Notes under the pieces: model-generated
What the model saw: the letters and a program-made list of their open reading frames with translations, nothing else
The model's database searches: none
What the model was told of the DNA's origin: nothing
Virus record (IMG/VR): IMGVR_UViG_3300032665_000006
Span: 1-64,000 of that record
Length of the DNA stretch: 64,000 nucleotides
Strand: one strand, 5' to 3'
DNA from: a virus
Program-made: the position numbers and the translations under genes
Shown here: positions 50,701 to 55,692 of the stretch, piece by piece
How positions within the stretch are numbered: the first letter of the stretch is position 1
Layout of the letters: each line of letters starts with the position of its first letter

Positions 50701-50734
50701 TCCTGCGGCGCTCTTTTTAAGGGGTATAAATTAA
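35720..50734 (+). CDS. Giant 5004-aa baseplate wedge/fibre protein, gp7-type position
   Basis: One uninterrupted frame of 15 kb directly follows gp6. Its N-terminus (IRSVDFLPEIFQTPVNKQFLDATLDQLIQEPKYKQTQGYIG, later YYSWDPFVDFDKLNNYAQYYWVPNGPD) matches, from memory, the large protein after gp6 in aquatic T4-like phages, in the place of T4 gp7 (1032 residues). Residues of about 2425-3290 hold seven FG-GAP-like motifs as in an integrin-type beta-propeller. At least ten modules of the form VxVNG..DY...F..P..G..I are scattered near residues 1067, 1297, 2602, 2754, 2875, 3062, 4426, 4560, 4710 and 4927; they look like the T7 tail-fibre adaptor module. It is probably an extended wedge arm or fibre network. 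No transmembrane segment is seen. Confidence 0.82.
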   Translation: MAAKIRSVDFLPEIFQTPVNKQFLDATLDQLIQEPKYKQTQGYIGQKVGPGVNPADNYVVEPTKVRNDYQLEPGIVSLSPTTSKIDDVITYPGIIDALSTQGGITNQADRLFESEYYSWDPFVDFDKLNNYAQYYWVPNGPDLVTVAPTAIPTEQTFTVTRTNGAYTFSGYTGNNPELTLVRNGSYNFVIAQTDPVTVQYRVTNNGSSSWAINYQPNPTLTLVRGNTYIFNLIQTANYAFYIKTQESYGTTNLWTEGVTNGGAAQGQVTFTVPQDAPDTLYYCNDLEFNLRGQLNIIDASAGTGPEFWIQTEPGVDGRLPWSPNISDRDVLGVVNNGIDLGTVTFNVPDVNAQNFYYSMPYIGYPTSTTGKVDLICSSFTYDQLNGVSVQQFLTNNPQGIDGITNLNSRTLIFTTQSSDPDSGGWYNVTPFDPLQPSDNNQTGAFDTTAFAEATPITDPSIQFSLWQIQYVNDVNGVPFIKLNSILSISDLTQFSVAYGAQYINTQWYKNAEGFFTQMPLLTAALPQLYYQDSIDPSIFGVINLIEGNTNNNVPPLSITNITSTGTSVTLTFAAQQTAPYSIGSTIIVSEVNPAQYNGDYVVTGCTTSTVTYSSTVTESYVNSGTINAISINAFINVDTDILGKTNYVSPNGVTFTNGLKIVFEGTVYPSSYVGNTYYVQGVGSSIVLVPETSLVVPETYAVEIDGEPVVPDYMTINMASQDLNPWSRSNRWFHIDVIDAAAAYNDIVPDFTNVQRANRPILEFRAGTKLFNFGTQGLPAINIIDFTQTNALLNVNGQPSYGVDGYNLVDGSLVIFAADSNPEVANQIYQVNFVVVDPEVSTVPIIDLTPTSYSPALANQTTVCLNGNTLTGQSFYYNGVSWSPPQNPWIISSSTQPANTTPVVQSYATQVLAEGLNATQQKSTVNQPPLFDVYDINGYSFGDIEKYPSTNFTGCKLLSYAENPDNPADAVLGIPLAFFSIDNIGDILFDNNLYNDTFIYTPSGTGTTVNVSSGFVYQYSDRIAFTPEIGWQTAAIPSLPRQQFQFSYAGVPLQLDIAVETSLDVPAVQVFVNNVYQVPSIYTLSVNTTTNVSTITLNGTYVTGDIIEILAYSSQVSAQGFYEVPINLENNPFNGNSKQFSLGTIRNHYGTICENLVDLQGPINGRNNTRDLGDIVPFGQLILQQSSPLTLAGYFLRSPNYDIFAALEYNSREYIKYKNKLLTAVTQLNLNGTETVSQILDLGVRNITQSLTSSDPFYWSDMLPVGTNYTSSTTVVNPITTATFNTIQTYDFTSSNYLGLLVYVNNVLLVRNSQYVVSPDAPKLTILIPLNVGDVVTINEYPTTVASWCPNTPSKMGLYPKYTPSIFVDETYSEPTVVIQGHDGSITIAFGDIRDQVLLEFEKRIYDNIKVDDNPIPLTTDEVDPDFYPAQTTALLPGFFRKTPYSYEEVNQIMSEDFLTWVGQNKVDYTQQNYVADNPFTYNYIQAANRIDGTEFLQGNWRGIYRYFYDTETPNTTPWEMVGFSEEPAWWITRYGPAPYTDGNTVLWDDMELGLVADPTGPYVLPEYARPGLSEIIPAGSEGELLPPFESVMGKNDPYGFQQSWVAGDGGPVQASWWKSSSYPFAIMRLLALTKPAQFFSLFADRDLYRYNTTLGQYLMNNRYRLDASGVQVYGNGVSKASYINWIVDYNQQTGINSTTALTEDLANLDVRLCYRMASFSDPVYVQLFTERAGPNSTNNSLLIPPTSYDLLFYKNQPFNQITYSSVIVQVEELEGGGIGYSVFGYSNVQPYFEILVSSPVGLYQTISAGDITVQVPSQYTANVKQIPYGYVFTSPASVCDFLLGYGAWLTSQGLVFDDIYNGYTLDWKQMAQEFLYFGAQGWQAGTMINLNPCATTIKASQPISIVDTIASVTPENMLLDQNRFVLDVRTMVVNRNGNEFSVTTTNGQTINYLTLKFTNYEDMIVLNNTSQYNDLIYDPITAARQVRLSLIASTTTEWDGQLNAQGFILNLNNVQEWQQYHKYTKGEIVLYKNTYWQAIDISEPQETFNYADWVKSDYQAIDNGLLPNLANKADQLVDTYNVYTANLTSDNDLFAFGLIGFRPRTYMSDMNLNGVTQVQIYQQFLGSKGTLKAAEIFNTAQLNGKESGAYNVYENWGVLSGTYGAQANKSYFEIQLNQALLPYNPSTIQIINPGQTSQANQAVYLNNLWRESYNITSPDILPTTYENSSLSSALPSAGYVCLDDVDVTVFSLEDPSAISADINNIGIGTYIWIAKINSYDWGVYRVASVPGQMIQLTDNLDGTSIVQFNAAHNLSVADLIIIKYFNVGANGVYRVLSVPTPTTLTIAFSFTNTNVTTISGNGLVFHLQSARVSQASDIASLPYVNSLVPGAIAWIDNNGDGHWETVQKQTPFTTSSTIAPGLVASNQYGASIAQTQNNFAALVGAPTGEAGAGSVLTYFKSVINDYQFGTTLSLGVPETSNFGNMLAFGNSNWAIAGANTSMSGTGYAAVIYRDSALNSMAIAQILVPPDLNFGAIGFGTSGAISLDEKWLYVGAPGANTVYAYEKIEVEIQTVAYTVENNALVYQYSNEIQVNSQYPGQMIVTLSGFKLTPGVDYTLNQNNLIFTAPPTNGQKLVMTRNLETQLDDYYYYGVQQNSTSGTGVGAVFTVENTRGEYYVTLADGGSSYRVNDTLTIDGTQIGGTAPANNLVITVTAKNTLGQITGFSYIGNGPSNTNNFALNQYLYNATSISSFVVKVNGVIQRPYIDYTFDNNTTVLTFVTIPGLGAKINVITSTYWQYVTNITSSSSISGDMFGASVTTTTDGRQIIVGAPNADINGATDAGVVYVFDRSVIRYIVSNPAQMTYTVPGNVTGPVAVSVNETFLLTTAQAVLGQFTVNGNNIVFSNIEFNYGDIIEIETNQIVQIQELVSDTVDAEANYGLALDACPLNCSLYIGAPFDSTHLLDAGSVDHQVNQSRVYGVTTSTIANPTLFGTGTLRINDTVVTVPVAPNNTVVGFAAAINAARIPNVVAQVTSDLEFITDGTTKVFNIGTLYADASSYTTVVYLDNILQTVGGDYSYDPTTQNIYFVYAPTPGRVVTVVSGRLTISVQNATAGNANNLITVLPGPVNSVFTQLGFDTFVFTQQILSPLPVTNGQFGASLSIDSSAVNLIVGSPNGNIYEPTTFDAGQTYFDEHSTTFYNPVNNGGVAYTYDFFPSSTNNINNPGQFAFGQQIYNSITQTGDHFGTSVNYTTGKLMVGATGGTIENTSSAGYVTVFDNLADTPAWAPIRTQQPVVDVYAIDGVFSYNGGQAIGVNVTATGETQTYFDFFDPLQGKILGVARRNIDYIGAVDPAQYNQGTVHNNGQQWGSEHIGQMWWDTDTVRFIDPNQDDIVYASRRWGTTFPGSSVDIYQWVESTNPPASYSGQGTPLSSTSYCVASQLGTNNIFTTLYYFWVKGITTIASGAGKTLSSSGVSNYILDPRSSGLPYIAGLNASTIAIYNAQSLLNATNTILSVGFDRQLNDAVIHQEYQIIKDGIAKSFLNPQLYRKLLDSFCGVDTAGHAVPDPTLSLGMQFGVQFRPRQSMFADRFTALENYLGRANNVLAQFPITETRSFNLLNASEPTPAANSGAWNFEVANLEILGYQNLNIVPVGYKYLVLSDSSQAGLWTIYEVQADKTLALIQVQSYNTPSYWYYINWYLPGYNSTVAPVAAVQNYGQLSTLTYAQAPVGSSVRVITNGSGKWEIYLRTGLNPVTDWQRVGLEDGTIAFAEDLWNYSVGNFGFDSQVFDSQYFDETPQTETRYIIRALNEEIYIDELQIERNSSLILVFNYVYSEFTDPSWLIKTSYVDVNHNIRSLLPYQTYLSDNQDFVLNYFQEVKPYHVQVRQFNLIYTGEDDFLGDITDYDLPAYWNSTLEVPQFVSPILTPYTEAVTTNYSTVSDTPPNAQIWQSPSLYSQWFENYFLTVEKAVIVKSGAGYTSAPVVTVTGTCVTPAVMTAIINSTGQVIGITVVNPGSGYTTDATITISGGGLPGDPTTWVANLAVNSNASIITSWNNIYQVVTGGNLGNIEPIGTGTVVNGSATLEFVGQIAQAVSIMGNPLVRSFNVTLKYDRYEYQSTIIDWEANTTYENGTQVRYDNIVWSANGTGGSVTNSVFDPTQWTKVDANLLSGVNRTMGYYVSTVNNPGLSLPLLIDGIDYPGVQVAALTFEQDTGYDRGSFDINPFDNISYDPNGQPTYDLGLLDTIFESSYLDPYLGTRPTSINVDGGKYVDAFESHAPEELVPGIEFDTLDMRVYTTPGADWQGLGHGFPQAVKQIIYNSSSPTTSFAGLFPYPFDIEITDATQGYDLSEGVDYTVDWPNQTFTINTSSRLIANGDQLGIYVYELGGGNQVYKNVYNGADVGNTIIVPVAYYQADGTTPAIQEFVIFVNGNYLNNTNYTYAYNSFSTTRLKFTTTYTSTDFISLVVIEPTTINDVTTDYSWSLPVSQEITVTATGQLVYSLNPAFSLSYTNAVNAIVTVGGITAIGAAGVPYVGDGTTTTFEFPQRLNVDPTTIPSGNVLVYLAGTYILPFNYSITTSGGNAYVQFNTAPTAGAEIYIATNISAQYIIDPIAQTLTFVSGAGIIPRAGQLISVTTFNDTREQRLSTQIFYGPVTEGVAVYEAFDSTDFDNPPGAPSSDPGEYDATVGEVVYVNDLVLYQSYKDIARPWVSLNGKTLTAYLDYTIDGNVLNLNNRVLQTTDVLVVTNVTSSVVPETMEFRIFQDMRGVQATYRMTPATTTSVTQPVTSTDDIIHVADAGALTIPNFAANVWGVVTIDGERIMYRDIDLSTNTISSLLRGTAGTAAAPHAVGALVYDMGRGNLMPEEFQNYVQSNYFLGDSTTNVFVTDINLNNANDWTGSIPYDSTLYSTTGPDGEYDPGMGSNIEAVEVYLGGELQTSGYGITNTDTVTVAFETPPADGEGVTILVRRGVTWYAQGAGTPSNGVPLQETNTPAALFLRGIN

Positions 50735-50772
50735 GGTAAATATCTATAAGGTTTACACTGGGTACGAATCAT

Positions 50773-50780
50773 AATAAATA
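50773..50780 (+). promoter_or_regulatory. Late promoter motif AATAAATA, contact spacing
   Basis: It ends 7 nt before the ATG of the 47-aa gene, in the 53-bp gap after the giant gene. A GTAAATA core also lies at the stop of the giant gene. Confidence 0.42.
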
Positions 50781-50787
50781 AAGAACG

Positions 50788-50931
50788 ATGGAAAATAAAA
50801 CACCAACACAGCAACAAGAGCAAGTTAAACCTGAAAAACGGCCTAATGATACTGGGTCAGTAACTGTAGATGGTTTTGTGAAGATTTTTGACCCAAAAAC
50901 TCGCAAAGTATTTGTGGAGCAGAAAGCATGA
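50788..50931 (+). CDS. 47-aa protein resembling the N-terminus of the next gene
   Basis: The frame runs from MENKTPTQQQEQ to FVEQKA and ends in TGA overlapping the next ATG (ATGA). Its last 22 residues (VDGFVKIFDPKTRKVFVEQKA) align without gaps to residues 10-31 of the following protein (IEGFIKITDPITGEVLVDKKNA). The shared pattern is GF-K-I-x-DP-x-T-x-x-V-x-V-x-x-K. The first half is Gln/Lys/Pro-rich and probably disordered. It is a short paralogue of the head of that protein, perhaps a regulator, adaptor or duplication remnant. Confidence 0.72.
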   Translation: MENKTPTQQQEQVKPEKRPNDTGSVTVDGFVKIFDPKTRKVFVEQKA

Positions 50932-51536
50932 TTATTCAACCAGGTTTAGCAAAGATAGAAGGATTTATCAAAATAACAGATCCAATCACCGGTGAAGTTT
51001 TAGTAGATAAAAAGAACGCCATCAATTACGAAAATATTTCAATTGCTATGGCTAGTACCCTTTCAAATGCCCCAACAGGCTGGATTTATACTATGGCATT
51101 TGGAAATGGCGGATCAGCAGTTGATCCTACTGGAGTTATCACATATTTGCCACCTAATGTAACTGGGCAAAATGCTAGTTTATACAATGAAACTTATGCT
51201 CAAGTAGTAGATCAAAATTCAGCCGCAAACTTAGACCCCGCTAATAACAATATGACGGTGTTGCATACCTCAGGAAACCCATATACAGACATTTTAGTAT
51301 CTTGTTTGTTAGATTATGGTCAACCTGCTGGGCAACAAGCGTTTGATAATAGCACCAATTTCAATGGAGAATATGTATTTGATGAACTAGGATTACAATG
51401 TTGGAACGGTTCTGCTACAGATTTGTTCTTAATCACCCATGTCATATTCCATCCGGTCCAGAAAAGTTTGAACCGTCAAATTCAAATTGACTACACTTTG
51501 CGGATACAAACTTTGACAAATTTAAGTGCGGCATAA
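50928..51536 (+). CDS. Structural protein of 202 aa, probable wedge or fibre connector
   Basis: The family is common in aquatic T4-like phages but has no firm T4 name. Landmarks are GFIKITDPITGEVLVDKKNAINYEN at the start, IYTMAFGNGG near residue 63, and FDELGLQCW...LFLITHVIFHPVQKSLNRQIQIDYTLRIQ at the end. The last block is a strongly conserved strand pattern in collar or fibre connector proteins. It is translated from an ATGA overlap with the 47-aa gene. The stop is directly followed by the ATG of a homing endonuclease gene. Confidence 0.65.
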   Translation: MIIQPGLAKIEGFIKITDPITGEVLVDKKNAINYENISIAMASTLSNAPTGWIYTMAFGNGGSAVDPTGVITYLPPNVTGQNASLYNETYAQVVDQNSAANLDPANNNMTVLHTSGNPYTDILVSCLLDYGQPAGQQAFDNSTNFNGEYVFDELGLQCWNGSATDLFLITHVIFHPVQKSLNRQIQIDYTLRIQTLTNLSAA

Positions 51537-52211
51537 ATGTATTATATATATTATCTAATTGACCCGCGTACTAGCCTTCCGTTTTATGTAGGAAAAGGCA
51601 AAGGTAATCGGGCATACGATCATTTAAACGGGCGCGACGCTGGCATTAACAAACGAAAAGATGCAAAGATTGCTAAAATTCGTAGACTTGGATTAGAACC
51701 AACTGTTGAATATCCGGTTACTAATATTATTGACGAGAATTTAGCATATCGACTCGAAGATGATCATATATTAATGTTTGGTCGTAAAGATTATGATGCT
51801 AACGGAATACTTACCAATATATGTATTAATGCTGTTTCGTCAGCAAAAATGCCAGAAGCAAGAGAAAAAAATCGACTTGCTCATTTAGGTAAAGTAACTA
51901 GTGAAAAAACTAAAGAAAAACAAAGTTTAACAGCATTATCCAAAGGTGATAATCACCAAGCAAAATCATCAGAAAGTCGGTTAAAGAGAAGTATTGCTAT
52001 GTTGGCTAAGGGTGAACAGCATCATAATAAAACACTCGAAGCTAGAGCAAAAATAACAGATTCTGCCGAAAAAACCCCAGTAATAGTAGAAGGAATTTTA
52101 TATCGTTCTCTAACTGAAGCGGCAAAATCATTAAAATTAGGCAAAAGTAAAATTTTTTATAGATTAAAAAGTCCTAATTTTCCTACATACAACTATGTTG
52201 AAAGAGCATAA
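51537..52211 (+). CDS. GIY-YIG homing endonuclease with NUMOD3 and NUMOD1 segments
   Basis: The core is YIYYLIDPRTSLPFYVGKGKGNRAYDHL, a GIY-YIG of the type with YVGKGKG. Helical NUMOD3-like parts follow (AREKNRLAHLGKVTSEKTKEKQ, SRLKRSIAMLAKGEQH). The C-terminal GILYRSLTEAAKSLKLGKSKIFYRL fits NUMOD1. It begins with no gap after the stop codon of the preceding structural gene and was probably acquired by homing there. Confidence 0.9.
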   Translation: MYYIYYLIDPRTSLPFYVGKGKGNRAYDHLNGRDAGINKRKDAKIAKIRRLGLEPTVEYPVTNIIDENLAYRLEDDHILMFGRKDYDANGILTNICINAVSSAKMPEAREKNRLAHLGKVTSEKTKEKQSLTALSKGDNHQAKSSESRLKRSIAMLAKGEQHHNKTLEARAKITDSAEKTPVIVEGILYRSLTEAAKSLKLGKSKIFYRLKSPNFPTYNYVERA

Positions 52212-52239
52212 ATATGTATATATTAAATGGCCATAAATA
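52207..52239 (+). promoter_or_regulatory. Two tandem late promoter motifs CATAAATA
   Basis: CATAAATA occurs at 52207-52214 and again at 52232-52239. The second ends 23 nt before the ATG at 52263, with GGACGGAG as ribosome site. The first overlaps the end of the homing endonuclease gene. Confidence 0.62.
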
Positions 52240-52262
52240 ATAAAAAGGACGGAGTAAACTAA

Positions 52263-53549
52263 ATGTCATATACAATTAATCTAACAAATGGTAATATTTT
52301 ATGTACCATTCCAGATGGAACTATCAATTCATCTGCTTGTTCACAAGTCTTAGTCGGCAAAAACTATGCTGGCTACGGTCAATTTCTGGATGACAATTTC
52401 GTACATTTGTTAGAAAATGCTGCTAACAGCACTCCGCCATCAGCCCCTTTAACAGGACAATTATGGTTTGATACTACAACTAGTGTTCTACAAGTTTATA
52501 ATGGCACAGGCTTTAAGTCATTAGGCGGCTCACAAGCATCTGGTACAGCTCCAACAAATAACTCCGTTGGCGATTTATGGTATAACTCCACAGCACAACA
52601 ATTAAATGTATGGACAGGTTCCGCATGGTTATTAGTTGGTCCAATTTATAATTCAACTACAGGTATTACTGGAGCTCTGCCAGCTACTATCCTTGATAAT
52701 ACAGCTACATCACACATTGTTGTAGAATTATATGTAAACAATACAATCGTCGGCTTTATTTCTGAAGATGCTTCCTTTACTCCACAAACAGCTATCCCAG
52801 GATTTACAACAATTCGTCCAGGTATTACACTTGCTACAAGTATTGGTTCACAAGTTCCTTTATTCCAAGGCACAGCATCTAACTCATTAAGTTTAAATGG
52901 TGTATCTGGTACTTCGTTTATGCGTACAGATGCTAATACATCTACTACAGGCACATTAACTGTACTTAATAACACAGGATTGGCAGTAGGCGCTAACAGT
53001 GATTTTAAAGTTAGTGTATCTGGCGTAAATGTTAATTTAACTAATTCTGATAACAACGGCAATATTAATTTTGTTGTTAATAAAGCAGGAACTCCATCAA
53101 CAGCGATGACAATTAATGGCGCTACTGGAATTGTCAGTGGTGCGTATGGTATTACAGCTAACTATGCTGACGTAGCAGAACGCTTTGAAGCTGATACAGC
53201 TTATGCGCCAGGCACAGTAGTTGAGCTTGGCGGATCTGCTGAAATTACAAAATCCAATACAGAACTAAGTGAATCTGTATTTGGTGTGATAAGTACAAAA
53301 GCAGCTTACTTAATGAATAATGGCGCAGGTGACGATATAACACATCCTCCAGTTGCTATGACAGGCCGTGTACCAGTTCAGGTTACGGGTGTTGTACAAA
53401 AGGGTGACCGTTTAGTTTCCGCAGGTAATGGTATGGCAAGAGCTGCTAAAGCAGGCGAAGCAACGGCATTTAATGTTATCGGCCGCTCACTCGTAGACAA
53501 ATTAGATTCCGGCATTGGTTCCGTTGAAGCTATTGTCACTATCAAATAA
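52263..53549 (+). CDS. Tail fibre protein with an autoproteolysis-like C-terminal region
   Basis: The N-terminal part contains two copies of a GxLWFDTTTxxLxVYNGTxFxxLG / GDLWYNSTAQQLNVWTGSAWLLVG module, common in fibre and collar proteins. The middle is Thr/Asn/Val-rich beta structure. The C-terminal 130 residues begin with YADVAERFEADTAYAPGTVVELGGSAEITKS and end in IGRSLVDKLDSGIGSVEAIV. This resembles the ADxAExF...G conserved end of cyanophage fibres and peptidase-G2-like tails. Its tandem promoters and strong ribosome site suggest high expression. Confidence 0.72.
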   Translation: MSYTINLTNGNILCTIPDGTINSSACSQVLVGKNYAGYGQFLDDNFVHLLENAANSTPPSAPLTGQLWFDTTTSVLQVYNGTGFKSLGGSQASGTAPTNNSVGDLWYNSTAQQLNVWTGSAWLLVGPIYNSTTGITGALPATILDNTATSHIVVELYVNNTIVGFISEDASFTPQTAIPGFTTIRPGITLATSIGSQVPLFQGTASNSLSLNGVSGTSFMRTDANTSTTGTLTVLNNTGLAVGANSDFKVSVSGVNVNLTNSDNNGNINFVVNKAGTPSTAMTINGATGIVSGAYGITANYADVAERFEADTAYAPGTVVELGGSAEITKSNTELSESVFGVISTKAAYLMNNGAGDDITHPPVAMTGRVPVQVTGVVQKGDRLVSAGNGMARAAKAGEATAFNVIGRSLVDKLDSGIGSVEAIVTIK

Positions 53550-53562
53550 TTAGGGAACAAGA

Positions 53563-54510
53563 ATGACGTATACAAGCGGCGGCTTAATTCAAGCATCAGA
53601 TTTTAATGGCTTTAGTACCGGTGTTAATGCCGTATGGAATACTTTGTATGGCCAAACAGCAGTAACTACTGTTTCGACAGCCGGCACAGTTACAGCTACT
53701 CAATGGGCTTCTTTGAATTCTACAATTAGTTCAGAAGCAAGTCATCAAGGTACATCAATTACATCAAGAACTAATCCTACAGCAGGTCAAGTTATTTCTG
53801 TATTATCAAATGTACAAACAGATATTAATAATTGTACAACAAATCAGTATAATGCGTCCACACAAGGTAGTCAATATACAGGTTGGACAGGTAATTCTAG
53901 TTTAACAAGTGGTAAAGGATCTGGTTCAGCAGCTTGGACAGCAACATTTACAGATACAATTACATTTAGTAGTGGGGCAGCGGCAAGTTATTTCTTTAAT
54001 GCTGGCGCTACTGTTAAAATTCAATTTAGTAAAACATCTACTGGTACAGTAGCAGACACAGAATGGAACAATTTCGTTAATACTGTTTGCGGCACAATTT
54101 ACTTGTCAAGTACAGGCGCAGCTAAAACAATTAATGGTGTAACATATACAGGAACTACAAAAATTGGTGGAACCGGAACTCCGTCTATTTTAACTACTGG
54201 TACAGGATTTGCTCAATTAACATCAACGCCGGTTGTAATTTACAAGCAATTTGATAGCGGTACAGCTTATTCAAGTAACTATGTTCAAGTTACTGCGGCA
54301 TTTAGTGGATCATCGTTAACATTAGTAACAACATGGTACGATAATGGTGATACCAATCCAGGTTCAACAGCACAAATTAGTGGCGGCACAGCAACAACTG
54401 GTATTACTTTTGGTACAGCAGGAGCAACAGTAGTAACATATTTCCCACCAGAAACAACTTATTTGACAAATACTTGGGGTACTCCATCAGTAGCTTCTAC
54501 CGCAGCATAA
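53563..54510 (+). CDS. Thr/Ser/Gly-rich virion fibre protein of 315 aa
   Basis: It starts MTYTSGGLIQASDFNGFSTGVNAVWNTLYG, an N-terminus shared by short virion fibre proteins in aquatic T4-like phages. The rest is beta-rich with repeated TGTG and TTG motifs and a conserved VADTEWNNFVNTVCGTIYLSS segment. No enzyme motif is seen. GGGAACAAG precedes the ATG, 13 nt after the preceding stop. It ends the long structural run and is followed by a terminator. Confidence 0.68.
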   Translation: MTYTSGGLIQASDFNGFSTGVNAVWNTLYGQTAVTTVSTAGTVTATQWASLNSTISSEASHQGTSITSRTNPTAGQVISVLSNVQTDINNCTTNQYNASTQGSQYTGWTGNSSLTSGKGSGSAAWTATFTDTITFSSGAAASYFFNAGATVKIQFSKTSTGTVADTEWNNFVNTVCGTIYLSSTGAAKTINGVTYTGTTKIGGTGTPSILTTGTGFAQLTSTPVVIYKQFDSGTAYSSNYVQVTAAFSGSSLTLVTTWYDNGDTNPGSTAQISGGTATTGITFGTAGATVVTYFPPETTYLTNTWGTPSVASTAA

Positions 54511-54540
54511 TGTTCGCCTAACGGCACTTTTAGTTTTACC

Positions 54541-54560
54541 AAAGGGACTTCGGTCCCTTT
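54541..54560 (+). terminator. Terminator with a UUCG tetraloop
   Basis: A perfect 8-bp stem AAAGGGAC/GTCCCTTT closes a C(TTCG)G loop, the most stable RNA tetraloop. It is followed by ACTTTTAC, a weak T-run. It lies 30 bp after the last virion gene and separates it from the accessory cassette. Confidence 0.75.
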
Positions 54561-54588
54561 ACTTTTACACCTTTCTGTAGTATAATAA
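54559..54588 (+). promoter_or_regulatory. Possible promoter of the accessory cassette
   Basis: TATAAT at 54581-54586 has a weak TTTACT-like box 17 nt upstream. Read as a late element, TATAATAA matches six of eight bases of TATAAATA. Either way the start codon at 54593 is only a few bases away and no ribosome site is visible. Confidence 0.3.
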
Positions 54589-54592
54589 CTGT

Positions 54593-54901
54593 ATGGATAC
54601 TGACAAATTAGTTGCTCACGGCCGTAGCCGTTTTGAACACGAAGCGGCCAAACGAACTCTCAAAGAAAAATATCAAGGTAAATTGATATTTGCTTATAAT
54701 GGCGGAATGTTTAAAGCTAGTCCCGAATTGATTGTATTTTTAAAATCTTGCGAAACAGAAATCGAAGTAGTGTTACTTGATTTATATGATAATCCAATCA
54801 AAGTTAATGTTCACGCATTAAAAATGCTGGCACAACAACGATATCGAGAACAAATGGATGCTTGGTTATTAGAGTACAACGAACTTAATAAAAATAGATG
54901 A
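54593..54901 (+). CDS. Unknown 102-aa protein
   Basis: The sequence LVAHGRSRFEHEAAKRTLKEKYQGKLIFAYNGGMFKASPELIVFL is followed by IEVVLLDLYDNPIKVNVHALKMLAQQRYREQMDAWLLEYNEL. It is predicted alpha/beta then helical, with no catalytic motif. Similar small proteins occur near structural genes in aquatic T4-like phages, from memory. It overlaps the next gene by ATGA, so both are probably translated together. Confidence 0.7.
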   Translation: MDTDKLVAHGRSRFEHEAAKRTLKEKYQGKLIFAYNGGMFKASPELIVFLKSCETEIEVVLLDLYDNPIKVNVHALKMLAQQRYREQMDAWLLEYNELNKNR

Positions 54902-55692
54902 CAACCGGCGTATTAATTTTTGCTTTTAATAATGAACATATAGATTATCTAGCTATGGCTAATTGGTCAGCAAAAAATATACGCAGACATTTAAATTTGC
55001 CAGTTGCGGTAGTGACTAATCAATTAGTTCCTAATAATTATTTCTTCGAACAAGTAATACAAGCTGCGCCCGAGGGTAACCATTCAAGAAAGTTTGATGA
55101 TCAAGAAGAAAATGTAACTTGGTATAATGGTAATCGAGCTGATGCTTATAATTTGTCGCCATGGTCGCAAACATTAGTATTAGATGCTGACTATGTAGTG
55201 GCAAGCGATGAATTAAAAAAAGTAATAGCAATGCCAGAAAACTTTATAGCGCACAAAACAGCATATGATATAGTTGACCAAGATAATTTTAGTGAACTTA
55301 ACAACTTCGGTAATTTTAATATGCCTATGTGGTGGGCGACAATAATGATGTTTCGTAGGTCTGCTGAAGCAAAAATGATTTTTGACTGTATGACTATGAT
55401 AAAAAATAATTGGCAACACTATAGAAATTTATATGGTATTGCTCGTTCAACATATCGTAATGATTTTGCGTTAAGCATTGCCTTAGGTATAGTAAATGGG
55501 CATACCCTTAATCATACAGATATTCCGTGGGGACTTGCGTCAGTAACTCCGGCACACAAATTAACACAATTAGAACAAGACAAATATCGTGTAGATTTTT
55601 TAACTAGTGATCAAAAACCACGCTATATAACTTTGTCACAGGACTTTCATGCTATGGGTAAAAAACATTTAGGAGACATTGTTGCTAGTTGA
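54898..55692 (+). CDS. Glycosyltransferase-like protein A (GT-A fold)
   Basis: The start GVLIFAFNNEHIDYLAMANWSAKNIRRHLNLPVAVVTN fits a GT-A Rossmann-like opening. Near residue 100 is TLVLDADYVV, a DxD motif for metal and nucleotide-sugar binding. NMPMWWATIMMFRRSAEAKMIFDCM and a late DFHAMGKKH resemble phage glycosyltransferases of family-8 style. The acceptor could be virion protein, host glycan or DNA. It overlaps the previous gene by 4 nt and the next by about 11 nt. Confidence 0.68.
   Translation: MTTGVLIFAFNNEHIDYLAMANWSAKNIRRHLNLPVAVVTNQLVPNNYFFEQVIQAAPEGNHSRKFDDQEENVTWYNGNRADAYNLSPWSQTLVLDADYVVASDELKKVIAMPENFIAHKTAYDIVDQDNFSELNNFGNFNMPMWWATIMMFRRSAEAKMIFDCMTMIKNNWQHYRNLYGIARSTYRNDFALSIALGIVNGHTLNHTDIPWGLASVTPAHKLTQLEQDKYRVDFLTSDQKPRYITLSQDFHAMGKKHLGDIVAS

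Noticed and set aside
52646-53062. 138-aa minus-strand frame opposite the fibre gene
   Set aside because: It is antisense to a beta-rich coding region and has no ribosome site.
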